This document shows, piece by piece, positions 15,533-25,704 of a stretch of 64,000 nucleotides of DNA. Below the pieces are notes generated by a model. The model was not told the DNA's origin. It made no database searches and saw only the letters and a program-made list of their open reading frames with translations. Within the stretch, counting starts at the first letter, position 1. Each line of letters opens with the position of its first letter. The translations under genes and the position numbers were made by a program. The stretch spans positions 1,426,001 through 1,490,000 of the forward strand of contig CAXYDR010000003.1 of NCBI GenBank assembly GCA_964276095.1. The letters run 5' to 3'. This DNA comes from GCA-2733415 sp964276095. GTDB taxonomy: Bacteria > Bacteroidota > Bacteroidia > Flavobacteriales > Flavobacteriaceae.

Positions 15533-16245
15533 TGCTTGAAAATATTAAATCAGAAAACATCTTGTTTTTAGATATCGAGACTGTTCCGGAACACGCTAAT
15601 TACGATAAAGTAGATGAGTATGTAAAAGAACTTTGGGAGCAAAAAACAAGGTACAAACGTAAGGAAGAATTTACTCCAGAAGAATTTTATAATCGTGCTG
15701 GTATTTGGGCCGAGTTCGGTAAAATAATCTGTATTTCTGTAGGTTATTTTGTAGCGAATGATTCGGGAAGAAACTTTAGAATCACCTCTTTTTCTGGAGA
15801 AGAGAAACGAGTTTTATTAGATTTTAAAGCATTATTAGATAATCATTTTTTCAAGCCTTATCATTTGTTGTGTGCCCATAATGGTAAGGAATTTGACTTT
15901 CCATTTATAGCAAGAAGAATGGTTATACATCAAATTGAGTTGCCAAAAGTATTGAATTTATTTGGAAAAAAACCTTGGGAAATTCCGCATTTAGATACCT
16001 TGGAGCTATGGAAATTTGGAGATTATAAACATTATACATCTTTGAAATTATTAACAAATATTTTAGGTGTTCCTTCACCTAAGGATGATATCGACGGAAG
16101 TCAGGTAGCTGAAGTATATTATAAAGAGAAAAATTTAGATCGGATTGTTGATTATTGTGAAAAGGATACCATTGCCGTTGCTCAAGTATTTTTAAAGTTT
16201 AAGAGAGAAGCGCTCTTGATAGATAAAGAAATTATATATGTATAA
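15532..16245 (+). CDS. PolB-like 3'-5' exonuclease (DnaQ superfamily)
   Basis: 237 residues. The exonuclease motifs are present: ILFLDIETVP (ExoI, D-x-E), LLCAHNGKEFDFPFIARR (ExoII) and RIVDYCEKDTIAVAQVF (ExoIII, YCxKD). The inserted region with RKEEFTPEEFYNRAGIWAEF and GKIICISVGYF is characteristic of the predicted 3'-5' exonuclease related to the PolB proofreading domain (PF10108). The protein has no polymerase domain and probably acts in DNA repair or RNA/DNA end trimming. It is coupled to the DUF4442 gene and followed by a strong bidirectional terminator. Confidence 0.9.
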   Translation: MLENIKSENILFLDIETVPEHANYDKVDEYVKELWEQKTRYKRKEEFTPEEFYNRAGIWAEFGKIICISVGYFVANDSGRNFRITSFSGEEKRVLLDFKALLDNHFFKPYHLLCAHNGKEFDFPFIARRMVIHQIELPKVLNLFGKKPWEIPHLDTLELWKFGDYKHYTSLKLLTNILGVPSPKDDIDGSQVAEVYYKEKNLDRIVDYCEKDTIAVAQVFLKFKREALLIDKEIIYV

Positions 16246-16277
16246 AAAAAACCGAAGCTTTTAGCTTCGGTTTTTTT
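16244..16277. terminator. Bidirectional intrinsic terminator
   Basis: An eight-pair stem (CCGAAGCT with AGCTTCGG) and a three-T loop is flanked by eight A on the left and seven T on the right, so it can end both the exonuclease transcript (+) and the protease transcript (-). Confidence 0.92.
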
Positions 16278-16299
16278 ATTTAATTTTAAAAACTAGATT

Positions 16300-19200
16300 T
16301 TAATTGTTGATAATAATTCGTTTCGTAGTTTTTCTATTTCCTTGCTGAATATCTATTAAATATATCCCGTTAGCAAGTTTTCCAAAATCTAATGTTGTGT
16401 TGAATAACCCTGAATTAGATTTTTTAGAAGTATTGTATACTTTACGTCCTTGAATATCAAATAGGTTTATTTTCACTTCAGTATTAGTTGCTGATTGAAT
16501 TTTGATGTTGATAATTCCTTGTGACGGATTAGGTGATATCATTAAATCGTTCAAATCAAATTCTACGATACCTAGTGTTCCATTAATTGGTACTATCTGG
16601 TTAGGTAGCCATCCGTTAACAGAATTGCTAATATCTACTTTAAATTGATCCGCAAAGACAACAACCTCGGTGTTTGTATAGGTGACTTTCGAAGTGTTTA
16701 CATCGTCTTGTGTAAATGTGTCGCCAATTGTTAAAGCAATAGCATTCTTAAGTAAAGTACCTTTTGTAGGTAATTCAATTAAAGTATAGGTTTGTTGAGC
16801 AGCGTTTTCTGAAACTGTTGTAGCTTCAATATCACCACTAACTGTAGTATAAGTAGAATTTACATTAGGATTTAAACCATTGTTTACAAAGTTAGGAGCA
16901 CTAGCAAATGTGCTTGCTTCACAAATTTCTATAGCCCATTCAGTAACAGTACCTACATCTCCAGTTCCTCCATCAGTAATTTCTAATGTCCAAACACCAT
17001 TTGAAGATTCACCATTATAGTCCAATAATAAACCTACAGGTTTGTAAGTGGTTAGTCCACCTCCGTTTGCTGTTGCACAATTTATAGCACTAGCTGCATC
17101 GTCATCAAAACTAATATTAAAATTAGTTTGAGTAGAGCATGAGTTTACATTTATTAAATCAACTCTTGTTCCAATAGGTGAAATTAGTGTCAATCCTGTA
17201 TCGCCAATCCATGTGTGATTATATGCAACTCGTACATTAATGTCTCCAATAGTAACAGAACTTGCAATGTTTAATGTTGAAGTTTCTGTGGTTTGATCAT
17301 TAATAGCTTGGTCAGTTGTTTGAATATCAGTGTTACAATTTAAAGCACCAACCTGAAAGTTAAATGGGTTTGATTCGTTAGCTGTAACACAACGATTCTT
17401 TCCAAAAACTCTCCAATAATATACCTCTCCTTCGGTAAGTCCGTTTATGGTATATTCATTTGTAGTAAGTGTAGTGGTATTTACAATTGTATTAAAATTA
17501 GCGTCAGTAGCTACTTCTATAATATATTCTTCTGCATTTGCATCTGGTGACCATGTTAAAACATTTGAGATACCTAGTCCAATACTACCATTACTTGGAT
17601 TTACTTGAGTTATATTGCTTGTAAATGTATTGTGATAAATAGTTAAATAAACATTTCTAACTTCTGTTTCAGAACCATTATTTGCAATAATTTCAATAAT
17701 ATGATCTCCAGCTGGCGCAACACTTAAGTTACTTAAAGTTACATCAAAATTCGTACTAGCGGTTAAGTTGTTTTGAGAAAAGTTTACTGTAACACCTGCT
17801 GGCACATTATTACTTGAGATAACTGAAGTTCCAGAAAATAAAGATCCTTTATAGTCAAAATTGATAACTGCATCGTTATTAGAACACAGTACTAAATCAT
17901 CCGTTTTTTTAATAAGTGCAGTATCTGAAGTTAATCCAGTTACAACTAAAGAGAATTTTTGTTTAGAATTTACAAGTGTGCCTTTATGAGTTACTGTAAT
18001 TGTATAAGTACCAGATGCCCCAGAAACATCTACTCTTTCATATGGATCAACTGTGTTGTCAGTTCCTATAGCATTAGTATTTGCATTTACTCCTGTAAGT
18101 TTCCATGGATGACTAGTAGCACCTCCTTTTGTAACTCTAATATCTAAATCATTTACTAAAGCAGCTGTTGCTTCATTAGATGTTCCTGTTGAGTTTGTGT
18201 ATCCACCAGTTACAGGATCTGTCCAAGAAATTGAAGCTAATAACGGACTAGTTCCGTTAGATTCTACAGTAAAAGTAAAAGTTTGTCCTTGCGACAAAGT
18301 TTCTTCAGATATCCATGTGTTTAATCCATTTCCTGTAATTGTTTCTGCTGCTACTTTTGTATTCATTAATCCCCAGCCAGTATTTGCATCAGGGCCATTA
18401 ATTTCAGTGTCATCAGCAGTATGAAGCGCTAATCCTTTTAGGGTAGCAGCCCTCATGAAATTACCATTTATGTTACTATAATGTTGTTGTAGTAATAATA
18501 ATGAACCACAAATATTAGGAGATGCCATTGATGTTCCCGTTTTTAGTCCATAAGAAAAATCATTTGTGATTCCAGCAGAATATAATGAAGTTCCATTACC
18601 CATGATATCTGGTTTAATACGGAGATCATCAGTAGGTCCTTCTGTACTACTAGAGTTTCGGGTAACTCCTAATAAAGACCCATCTGCAGCAATATTTGCA
18701 TCTTGACCATTAGCTACAACCATGTTGTTTTTAGCAGTTTTATTACCACTTAATTTGTCATATAGTGGGTTGCCTCCAAGCGGGACTCCATTTTCAGCAT
18801 CTTGATTACCATCATTCCCTGCAGCTGCAACCATTAGGTAATATGGCGCATTAAACATTAGATTATCCCAAGCTTCTGATTGTGTAGTGTATGCGCCAAA
18901 AGCCCAATCAGGTACGTTTGATATTAGTGATCCATATGAATGATTTGATACGAGCATTCCATTAGCAGCAGCAGCTGTAGCTTCAGTATAATCGTTATTC
19001 CATTCATGTGTTATTGCGTTTGCTTGTGGAGCCATTCCTTTTGAATTTCTTCCATTACCATCATTACCATTACCAAAACCAATAATAGTACCTGTAACAT
19101 GTTGTGCATGGTCGCCGTTTGCATTAACTACCACAGCAGTATTACCGTCTCCGATACTTACTCTTCCAGTGTAGTCACTATGACTAATTCTAGTGGGTCC

Positions 19201-19599
19201 ACCATCCCATACATAAGCAGTCATGCCTTGTCCTTCAACATTTAATCCTAGTCCTCCTCCAGCATGCATATAGTCTGCTCTAGTAGATTTAGCAGCAGCA
19301 GTATTGTAAGTTGTATAATATACTGGTGTACCATCAATCCTTAAACGTTGTAACTCCGAAAAAGTTCCATCTTCATGATGTTTTATTACTGGCCAACCGT
19401 TTGTTTTTGCAACTTTTATAGCTTTTTCTTTTTCTTCCTTATTTTTTACACTAAATTCATCATGTAGTTCCTGAAGTTTGACAAGATCATAATTTTTTAT
19501 GATTTGTTTTTTTTGTTCTTCAGTTTGTGAATAACTTACTGCAGAAAGAATAAGTAAACTAAGTAGGAGTAGTTTTTTTAGGATGTAATAATTTTTCAT
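16300..19599 (-). CDS. Secreted S8 subtilisin-like protease with type IX sorting domain
   Basis: 1099 residues. A signal peptide (1 to about 25) is followed by an S8 peptidase domain (about 105-420) with D132 (AYVWDGG), H164 (GDHAQHVTG), the oxyanion Asn262 (AAAGNDG) and S357 (GTSMASP). Next come a CUB/jelly-roll-like region, and a fibronectin type III domain (LTWSPDANAEEYIIEV ... YYWRVFGKNRC). A proprotein-convertase P-domain follows (INVRVAYNHTWIGDTGLTLISP ... WTLEITDGG), then a cadherin-like segment (GDTFTQDDVNTSKVTY). The last ~75 residues are the Por secretion tail (NPSQGIINIKIQ ... FDIQGRKV ... LANGIYLIDI). It is exported by Sec and then T9SS, and likely degrades proteins outside the cell. 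Confidence 0.95.
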   Translation of the reverse strand: MKNYYILKKLLLLSLLILSAVSYSQTEEQKKQIIKNYDLVKLQELHDEFSVKNKEEKEKAIKVAKTNGWPVIKHHEDGTFSELQRLRIDGTPVYYTTYNTAAAKSTRADYMHAGGGLGLNVEGQGMTAYVWDGGPTRISHSDYTGRVSIGDGNTAVVVNANGDHAQHVTGTIIGFGNGNDGNGRNSKGMAPQANAITHEWNNDYTEATAAAANGMLVSNHSYGSLISNVPDWAFGAYTTQSEAWDNLMFNAPYYLMVAAAGNDGNQDAENGVPLGGNPLYDKLSGNKTAKNNMVVANGQDANIAADGSLLGVTRNSSSTEGPTDDLRIKPDIMGNGTSLYSAGITNDFSYGLKTGTSMASPNICGSLLLLQQHYSNINGNFMRAATLKGLALHTADDTEINGPDANTGWGLMNTKVAAETITGNGLNTWISEETLSQGQTFTFTVESNGTSPLLASISWTDPVTGGYTNSTGTSNEATAALVNDLDIRVTKGGATSHPWKLTGVNANTNAIGTDNTVDPYERVDVSGASGTYTITVTHKGTLVNSKQKFSLVVTGLTSDTALIKKTDDLVLCSNNDAVINFDYKGSLFSGTSVISSNNVPAGVTVNFSQNNLTASTNFDVTLSNLSVAPAGDHIIEIIANNGSETEVRNVYLTIYHNTFTSNITQVNPSNGSIGLGISNVLTWSPDANAEEYIIEVATDANFNTIVNTTTLTTNEYTINGLTEGEVYYWRVFGKNRCVTANESNPFNFQVGALNCNTDIQTTDQAINDQTTETSTLNIASSVTIGDINVRVAYNHTWIGDTGLTLISPIGTRVDLINVNSCSTQTNFNISFDDDAASAINCATANGGGLTTYKPVGLLLDYNGESSNGVWTLEITDGGTGDVGTVTEWAIEICEASTFASAPNFVNNGLNPNVNSTYTTVSGDIEATTVSENAAQQTYTLIELPTKGTLLKNAIALTIGDTFTQDDVNTSKVTYTNTEVVVFADQFKVDISNSVNGWLPNQIVPINGTLGIVEFDLNDLMISPNPSQGIINIKIQSATNTEVKINLFDIQGRKVYNTSKKSNSGLFNTTLDFGKLANGIYLIDIQQGNRKTTKRIIINN

Positions 19600-19724
19600 T
19601 AATTGGGTTTTTTGCTAATTTAGTAAAAAAAAAATTAATATTAAACTTTGATACAATCACATTGTTATCAGTGTTCTATAGTCGGAAGTTTAGATAAAAA
19701 CCTACAAATAAAAATAATCTGTTA

Positions 19725-21410
19725 ATGAAAAATATTTTAGAGGTTAATAATTTATCTATTTCTTTTGAAAGCCATCATGGTGTTAATCAAGTGTTATTTG
19801 ATATTTCCTATGAGTTGAAAAAAAATGAAATACTAGGAATTGTAGGCGAATCTGGTTCAGGGAAATCAGTTTCATCACTGGCTATTTTAGGATTACTCCC
19901 CAAAAAACAAACGAAGTTTAATTCTGGTGAAATCAAGTATTTAGGAGATGATTTATTAGAATATTCTAATACTGATTTACAAAAGCTTCGCGGTAATAAA
20001 ATTGCGATGATTTTTCAAGAGCCAATGACGTCTTTAAATCCTTCGCTTACTTGTGGAAAACAAGTTATTGAGGTTCTTGAACGTCATTTAAAACTTTCAG
20101 TAAAAGAAGCCAAACAAGAAGTATTAACATTATTTGAAAAAGTAAAACTTCCAAATCCAGAAGAAATTTATAATAAGTATCCACATCAAATTTCTGGGGG
20201 TCAGAAACAACGCGTCATGATAGCTATGGCTATTGCGTGTAAACCAGATGTGTTAATTGCAGATGAGCCAACTACAGCTCTTGATGTAACTGTTCAAAAA
20301 GAAATTATAGCATTATTAAAGTCTATTCAAGAAGAAACTAAAATGAGTATCATTTTTATTTCACATGATTTAGCATTGGTTTCAGAAATCAGCGATAAAA
20401 TAGTAGTAATGTATAAGGGAAAAATTGTTGAAAAAGGCAGTGTTCATGAAGTTTTTAAGAACCCTAAAAATGAATATACTAAAGCTCTGATTAATTCCAG
20501 ACCTTCAGTTAGTGAGCGCTTAAAGGTTTTGCCTACAATTCAGGATTATTTGAATGATACAATTTCTAATACAGTAGTTTCATCAATAAAAAGAGGTGAA
20601 GTACACCATAAAATGTATGATTCAGAACCCTTGTTAAGAGTGGTTAATGTTGATAAGGAATATGTAACAAAAGGTTTTTTGTTTGCTAAGGATACTAACT
20701 TTAAAGCCGTAAATAATATCAGCTTTAATTTGTACGAAGGAGAAACCTTAGGTTTGGTAGGCGAATCAGGTTGCGGTAAGTCTACATTAGGAAATGCTAT
20801 TTTACAATTAGACAAAGCTACCTCGGGTGAGATATTCTATAAAGGAGCAGATATTACAAAAATACCAAAATCTGAATTGCGATTGCTCAGAAAAGAGATT
20901 CAACTAATTTTTCAAGATCCGTATTCGTCTTTAAACCCAAGAGTTCCTGTTGGAAAAGCAATTATGGAACCAATGAAGGTTCATAAATTGTATAAAAATG
21001 ATAAAGAACGAAAAGAGAAAACTATAGAATTATTAGAACGTGTAGGGTTATTAGAAGAGCACTTTTATCGTTATCCACATGAATTTTCTGGAGGGCAACG
21101 CCAGCGTATAGGAATTGCACGTACAATTGCTGTGAGCCCTAAATTAATTATATGTGACGAATCTGTATCCGCATTGGATATTTCTGTTCAAGCACAGGTG
21201 TTGAATTTGTTAAATGAATTGAAAGAGAAATTTGGCTTCAGTTACATTTTTATTTCTCACGATTTAGCGGTTGTGAAATATATGAGTGATCAATTAGTAG
21301 TAATGAATAAAGGTAAAATAGAAGAGATTGGTGAGGCAGATAGTATATATGCAAACCCAAAAACTGAATACACACAATCATTAATTAATGCTATTCCAAA
21401 AGGTATTTAA
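19725..21410 (+). CDS. Fused peptide/nickel-type ABC transporter ATPase (two NBDs)
   Basis: 561 residues with two complete ATPase domains of the OppD/DppD and OppF/DppF type in one chain. Half one has Walker A GESGSGKS (41-48), the signature SGGQKQR and Walker B VLIADEPT. Half two has Walker A GESGCGKS (about 346), FSGGQRQR and LIICDESVSALD. The N-terminal half ends with the oligopeptide-transporter tail (PKNEYTKALINSRP), as does the second (PKTEYTQSLINAIP). It energises uptake (or export) of peptides by permeases encoded elsewhere; no permease or binding protein is adjacent. It is transcribed alone, divergent from the protease gene, and ends at a bidirectional terminator. Confidence 0.93.
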   Translation: MKNILEVNNLSISFESHHGVNQVLFDISYELKKNEILGIVGESGSGKSVSSLAILGLLPKKQTKFNSGEIKYLGDDLLEYSNTDLQKLRGNKIAMIFQEPMTSLNPSLTCGKQVIEVLERHLKLSVKEAKQEVLTLFEKVKLPNPEEIYNKYPHQISGGQKQRVMIAMAIACKPDVLIADEPTTALDVTVQKEIIALLKSIQEETKMSIIFISHDLALVSEISDKIVVMYKGKIVEKGSVHEVFKNPKNEYTKALINSRPSVSERLKVLPTIQDYLNDTISNTVVSSIKRGEVHHKMYDSEPLLRVVNVDKEYVTKGFLFAKDTNFKAVNNISFNLYEGETLGLVGESGCGKSTLGNAILQLDKATSGEIFYKGADITKIPKSELRLLRKEIQLIFQDPYSSLNPRVPVGKAIMEPMKVHKLYKNDKERKEKTIELLERVGLLEEHFYRYPHEFSGGQRQRIGIARTIAVSPKLIICDESVSALDISVQAQVLNLLNELKEKFGFSYIFISHDLAVVKYMSDQLVVMNKGKIEEIGEADSIYANPKTEYTQSLINAIPKGI

Positions 21411-21411
21411 G

Positions 21412-21450
21412 CAAAAAAACCGAAGTAACTAACTAATTAGCACTTCGGTT
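21412..21450. terminator. Terminator between ABC ATPase and scoB
   Basis: CCGAAGT (21420-21426) pairs with ACTTCGG (21442-21448), with a run of A on the left and TT-rich sequence on the right. The loop is 15 bases. It serves the convergent ABC (+) and CoA-transferase (-) transcripts, more strongly on the minus strand. Confidence 0.75.
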
Positions 21451-21470
21451 TATAATATTTTTTAAGAAAG

Positions 21471-22127
21471 TTAATCTAAAATCATTTCTGGAATATCACC
21501 TTCAATAATTAAAGTTCCTTCAGTAGCTTTTTGAATATCTTCTACAGATATACCAGGAGCTCTTTCTAGTAGTTTAAAACCTTTGTCAGTTACTTCTAAA
21601 ACAGCAAGGTTAGTTACTATTTTCTTTACGCATCCTACTCCAGTTAATGGAAGAGAACAGTTTTTTAGTAATTTAGATTCGCCACGTTTGTTGGTATGCA
21701 TCATTGCGACAATAATGTTTTCTGCAGAAGCAACTAAGTCCATTGCTCCTCCCATACCTTTTACCATTTTTCCGGGTATTTTCCAGTTGGCAATATCTCC
21801 ATTTTCAGAAACTTCCATAGCTCCTAAAATAGTAAGGTCTACATGTTGCCCGCGTATCATAGCAAAACTCATAGCAGAGTCAAAAAAACTCGCTCCTTTT
21901 AATGTAGTTATCGTTTGTTTTCCTGCATTTATGATATCAGCATCTTCATCACCTTCAAAAGGGAAAGGACCCATTCCTAAAACACCATTTTCACTTTGAA
22001 ACTCTACTTCAATACCTGTTGGTATATAGTTTGCGACCAATGTTGGTATACCAATACCAAGATTTACAAAATATCCGTCTTTTAATTCTTTAGCAATACG
22101 TTTTGCTATTCCAGTTTTATCTAACAT
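21471..22127 (-). CDS. scoB: 3-oxoacid CoA-transferase subunit B
   Basis: 218 residues, the normal beta-subunit length. Family I CoA-transferase motifs are present: GYFVNLGIGIPTLVANY near the N-terminus and EFQSENGVLGMGP, where the Glu of SENG is the catalytic residue that forms the CoA thioester. Also seen are GGAMDLVASAENIIVAMMHT and LPLTGVGCV. With subunit A it moves CoA between succinyl-CoA and acetoacetate or a related 3-oxoacid, in ketone body and fatty acid use. It follows the subunit A gene with a two-base gap. Confidence 0.93.
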   Translation of the reverse strand: MLDKTGIAKRIAKELKDGYFVNLGIGIPTLVANYIPTGIEVEFQSENGVLGMGPFPFEGDEDADIINAGKQTITTLKGASFFDSAMSFAMIRGQHVDLTILGAMEVSENGDIANWKIPGKMVKGMGGAMDLVASAENIIVAMMHTNKRGESKLLKNCSLPLTGVGCVKKIVTNLAVLEVTDKGFKLLERAPGISVEDIQKATEGTLIIEGDIPEMILD

Positions 22128-22129
22128 GA

Positions 22130-22831
22130 TTAGTTTCTTTGTCTTACTGTTCGTTGCTCAATTCTTTTCTCATAGTCAGTTCCTTGAAAAATTCGTTGTA
22201 CGAATATTCCTGGTACATGAACTTGATTAGGATCTAATTCACCAGCAGGAACCAATTCTTCAACTTCAGCTATTGTTATTTTAGCTGCTCCACACATACA
22301 TGGGTTAAAATTACGTGCTGTTCCTTTGAAAATTAAATTTCCAGCAGTATCACCTTTCCAAGCTTTTACGATAGCAAAATCAGCTTTAAAGGCTTCTTCT
22401 AAAACATACATTTTCCCGTTGAATTCTCTAGTTTCTTTTCCTTCAGCAACTTCAGTACCATAGCCAGCAGGGGTAAAAAACGCTGGGAATCCAGCTTGAG
22501 CTGCTCTACACTTTTCAGCTAAGGTTCCTTGTGGTGTTAGTTCAACATCTAATTCTCCTGAAAGCATTTGACGTTCAAACTCATCGTTTTCACCTACATA
22601 AGAAGAAATCATTTTCTTTATCTGTTTCCCTTGTAGTAATAATCCTAACCCGAAGTCATCAACTCCAGCGTTGTTAGAAATACAAGTGATTCCCTTTACA
22701 TTCTTTTTAACCAATTCTGAAATACTATTTTCAGGTATTCCACAAAGTCCGAAACCACCTAACATTAATGTCATACCATCTTTTACTCCGGTAAGGGCTT
22801 CTTCTACGTTTTGTACAGTTTTCTTAATCAT
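22130..22831 (-). CDS. scoA: 3-oxoacid CoA-transferase subunit A
   Basis: 233 residues, alpha-subunit length. Motifs are [20 protein letters not shown] (residues 16-35), [48 protein letters not shown] and [16 protein letters not shown]. These are typical of ScoA/AtoD family I CoA-transferases. It is the first gene of a tight two-gene operon with subunit B, about 60 bases from the PBP gene, which reads in the same direction from further upstream. The exact 3-oxoacid (acetoacetate or 3-oxoadipate) cannot be told from sequence; no aromatic-degradation genes are nearby, which favours acetoacetate. Confidence 0.93.
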   Translation of the reverse strand: MIKKTVQNVEEALTGVKDGMTLMLGGFGLCGIPENSISELVKKNVKGITCISNNAGVDDFGLGLLLQGKQIKKMISSYVGENDEFERQMLSGELDVELTPQGTLAEKCRAAQAGFPAFFTPAGYGTEVAEGKETREFNGKMYVLEEAFKADFAIVKAWKGDTAGNLIFKGTARNFNPCMCGAAKITIAEVEELVPAGELDPNQVHVPGIFVQRIFQGTDYEKRIEQRTVRQRN

Positions 22832-22889
22832 TTTGTTTTTGTAATCTATTACCTCTATACAAGGTATGAGTTAAAACTATTGTCTTTTG

Positions 22890-25205
22890 TTAAAAATCTG
22901 GGTTCTCATTTGAATTGTCTTCATTTTCTTGAGCCCTTTTTTTGCAATCTACTTCTATACTTAAATTCTCAGGTTCTTTAAAAGGTTCTTGAGAAATGTT
23001 TAAATCTTCATTGGAGTAGCAACTTTTCATATATTGCCCCCAAATAGGCAAGGCCATGGTTGCTCCTTGTCCGTATCTTATAGATCTAAAATGCACTGCT
23101 CTATCTTCAGCACCAACCCAAACTCCGGTTACTAAATTAGGCACCATTCCCATAAACCAACCGTCAGAATTATTTTGAGTAGTTCCTGTTTTTCCTGCAA
23201 TGTCATTTGTGAATTCATAAGGGTGTCCGGTAACAACTCCTTTTGTATATTCTGCACCCCAGCCTTTTTTTGTTCTTAATCGTGCCCCTGAACCAAATTT
23301 GGTTACTCCTTCCATTACTTTTACAGTAACATATGCAGATTCTTCACTTAATACATCCTTGGTTTCAGGAACATTTTGATATAATACAGCTCCGTTTTTG
23401 TCTTCAATTCTAGAAATTATAGTTGGTTTTATGTATTGCCCCATGTTTGCTAAGGTGCTATATGAGTTAACCATTTCAAACAAGCTTAATTCAGGAGTTC
23501 CTAAACAAATAGATGGGAATTCAGGAATTTCACTTTTTACCCCTAAATTATGAGCCATTTGGATTACATTTTTAGGGCCAACATCTCTTATTAATTGAAC
23601 AGAAATGGTGTTTACGGAATTAGCTAAGGCAGATTTTAAAGTCATTTTCCCTTTGTATTTTCCGTTAGAGTTTTTAGGACACCAATCTTCTAAATTCCCA
23701 TGCATTCCTTCAGGAATACATGTGTATGCATCTATTAAAGAGTCACATGGAGAATATTTTAATTGATCAATTGCAGTAGCGTATACAAATGGTTTGAAGG
23801 TTGAACCTACCTGACGCTTACCTTGTTTTGCATGATCATATTTAAAGTACTTGTGGTTGATTCCGCCAACCCATGCTTTAACATTCCCTGTTTGAGGTTC
23901 GATAGAAAGTAAACCTGTTCTTAAAAATTTCTTGTAATACAACATGGAATCTCTAGGGGTCATAATAGTGTCAATATCACCATTCCAAGAGAAGACTTTC
24001 ATTTTCTTTTTTACATCAAATGAAGCATACGCTTCAGCTTTAGTTTTCCCTAATTCTTTTGTATACACTCTATAGCGCTCCGATCGTCTCATTGCGGTTT
24101 TAAGCAATTTCTCAATCTCTTTTTTGTCTAGATCTCTAAAAGGAGCAGTTTTGTTTTTCTTGTTTTGTTTATCAAGCTCTGCTTGCAGGTTTTTCATATG
24201 CTTTTTCATTGCGTCTTCAGCAAATGCTTGCATACGAGAATCAATAGTTACATATATTTTTAAACCATCATTATAAAGGCTGTATTTGTCTCCTTCCTTG
24301 TTTTTAGGATTGTCTTTAATCCATTTTTTCATCTCTTTTTTAAGATGCTCTCTAAAATAAGTTGCTAACCCTGCATTATGGTGCTCAGGAGTGAAATTTA
24401 GTTTTAAAGGTAGTTTCTGAAGTGAATCTTTTTGTTGTTCAGTAATTAGTTCATTTCTATTCATTTGCTTGTAGACAACGTTTCTACGATTCCTAACTCC
24501 AACAGGGTTTGATATTGGGTTATACAGAGAAGAATTTTTAAACATACCAACTAATACGGCCGCTTCTTCTTGATTGATGTCTTTAGGTTCTTTTCCGAAA
24601 TAAATTCTGGTAGCCGAACGAATACCATCACCGTTATTACCAAAATCATAAATATTATAATACATAGCTATAATTTCTTGTTTGGTATATTGACGTTCCA
24701 AACGAGTAGCAATTACGTATTCTTTAAATTTTTGAGACATTCTATTTACTAAACTACCTCTTCCTTCTTTTTGATGAAATAATAGCTTCGCTAACTGTTG
24801 GGTAATTGTACTTCCACCACCTTTGCTACCCATTTGGGCTATAGCAGTAAAAGTTCTTCTAAAATCAATTCCAGAATGCTCATAAAAACGCTCATCTTCC
24901 GTAGCAACAAGATTATCAACTAAATGATTTGATAAATCGGCATAGGTTACAGGGGTTCTATTATCATCAAAATAAAATTTACCAAGAGTTTTATTATCGT
25001 TACTGATGATTTCTGAGGCTAAATCTGTTTTTGGGTTCTCTAAAATGGTATGATCAGGCATTTCCCCTAATGCTCCAATTGAAGCTAATACAAAAGGAAG
25101 TGCAATACAGATAATTCCTAAGAAAAATAATAGCCAAAACCATTTGATAAATTTTCCAAAACTAGTAGTTTTCTTCACTGCTTTCTTTTGCACTTTTTTA
25201 GCCAT
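22890..25205 (-). CDS. Class A penicillin-binding protein (PBP1A-type)
   Basis: 771 residues. A Lys-rich cytoplasmic tail is followed by one membrane anchor (about 20-43). The GT51 glycosyltransferase domain (about 60-240) has EDERFYEHSGIDFRR, GGSTITQQLAKLLF and the KEYVIATRLERQY segment. The transpeptidase domain (about 400-690) has the active-site GSTFKPF (SxxK), SVN (ANSVNTI) and KTGTT. A short acidic Asn-rich tail ends the protein. It polymerises and crosslinks peptidoglycan on the outer face of the inner membrane. It follows gldH with one base between, in the ricT-gldH-PBP order seen in flavobacteria. Confidence 0.95.
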   Translation of the reverse strand: MAKKVQKKAVKKTTSFGKFIKWFWLLFFLGIICIALPFVLASIGALGEMPDHTILENPKTDLASEIISNDNKTLGKFYFDDNRTPVTYADLSNHLVDNLVATEDERFYEHSGIDFRRTFTAIAQMGSKGGGSTITQQLAKLLFHQKEGRGSLVNRMSQKFKEYVIATRLERQYTKQEIIAMYYNIYDFGNNGDGIRSATRIYFGKEPKDINQEEAAVLVGMFKNSSLYNPISNPVGVRNRRNVVYKQMNRNELITEQQKDSLQKLPLKLNFTPEHHNAGLATYFREHLKKEMKKWIKDNPKNKEGDKYSLYNDGLKIYVTIDSRMQAFAEDAMKKHMKNLQAELDKQNKKNKTAPFRDLDKKEIEKLLKTAMRRSERYRVYTKELGKTKAEAYASFDVKKKMKVFSWNGDIDTIMTPRDSMLYYKKFLRTGLLSIEPQTGNVKAWVGGINHKYFKYDHAKQGKRQVGSTFKPFVYATAIDQLKYSPCDSLIDAYTCIPEGMHGNLEDWCPKNSNGKYKGKMTLKSALANSVNTISVQLIRDVGPKNVIQMAHNLGVKSEIPEFPSICLGTPELSLFEMVNSYSTLANMGQYIKPTIISRIEDKNGAVLYQNVPETKDVLSEESAYVTVKVMEGVTKFGSGARLRTKKGWGAEYTKGVVTGHPYEFTNDIAGKTGTTQNNSDGWFMGMVPNLVTGVWVGAEDRAVHFRSIRYGQGATMALPIWGQYMKSCYSNEDLNISQEPFKEPENLSIEVDCKKRAQENEDNSNENPDF

Positions 25206-25206
25206 A

Positions 25207-25704
25207 TTATAATGCTTTTTTCTCGTTTATGTTTTTCTCTATTCTAAATCCTACGTCAGTTATTCCTTTTAACTCAGTAACCCCATTTGCATCACCGTTT
25301 TTTCTAATAGCGTGTGTTATGTTAACTTTGTATTCACCTTCTTCGTTGAAATGAAAACGTTCTTTATACCATAACTTGTTTTCTTTTATTTCAGAAAAAC
25401 CAGTACCTAACCATTCTCCTCTAGGAGTAGTCATTTCATACTCTAAGGTGTCGATGGTTTTGTTATTACTTGGAGAAGTTAAGTCAATAATTAAAAACAA
25501 ATTACTAAATTCATAGGCGTTGTTATTACGTACGTTTACAAATAAATTGTAGGTAGCAATGGTGTCTGGAGCCCTGAAGTTAAAGTCAATTATAGCGTCT
25601 CTCTTCCAAGTATTAGGAATTGTCTTGTATTCGTCAAGTACATGTTTTGAGTCACAGGCTACAAGAGTAATAACAGCAATTAAAATAACTAGATAATTAC
25701 GCAT
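25207..25704 (-). CDS. gldH: Gliding motility lipoprotein GldH
   Basis: 165 residues from the ATG at 25704; the frame is open further upstream only because it overlaps ricT. The N-terminus MRNYLVILIAVITLVAC is a lipoprotein signal with Cys at residue 17. The body (VLDEYKTIPNTWKRD, FNFRAPDTIATYNLFVNVRN, TPRGEWLGTGFSEIKEN, HFNEEGEYKVNITHAIRKN and LKGITDVGFRIEK) matches GldH, a lipoprotein needed for gliding and chitin use in Flavobacterium and associated with the gliding/T9SS apparatus. It overlaps the end of ricT by eight bases. Confidence 0.92.
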   Translation of the reverse strand: MRNYLVILIAVITLVACDSKHVLDEYKTIPNTWKRDAIIDFNFRAPDTIATYNLFVNVRNNNAYEFSNLFLIIDLTSPSNNKTIDTLEYEMTTPRGEWLGTGFSEIKENKLWYKERFHFNEEGEYKVNITHAIRKNGDANGVTELKGITDVGFRIEKNINEKKAL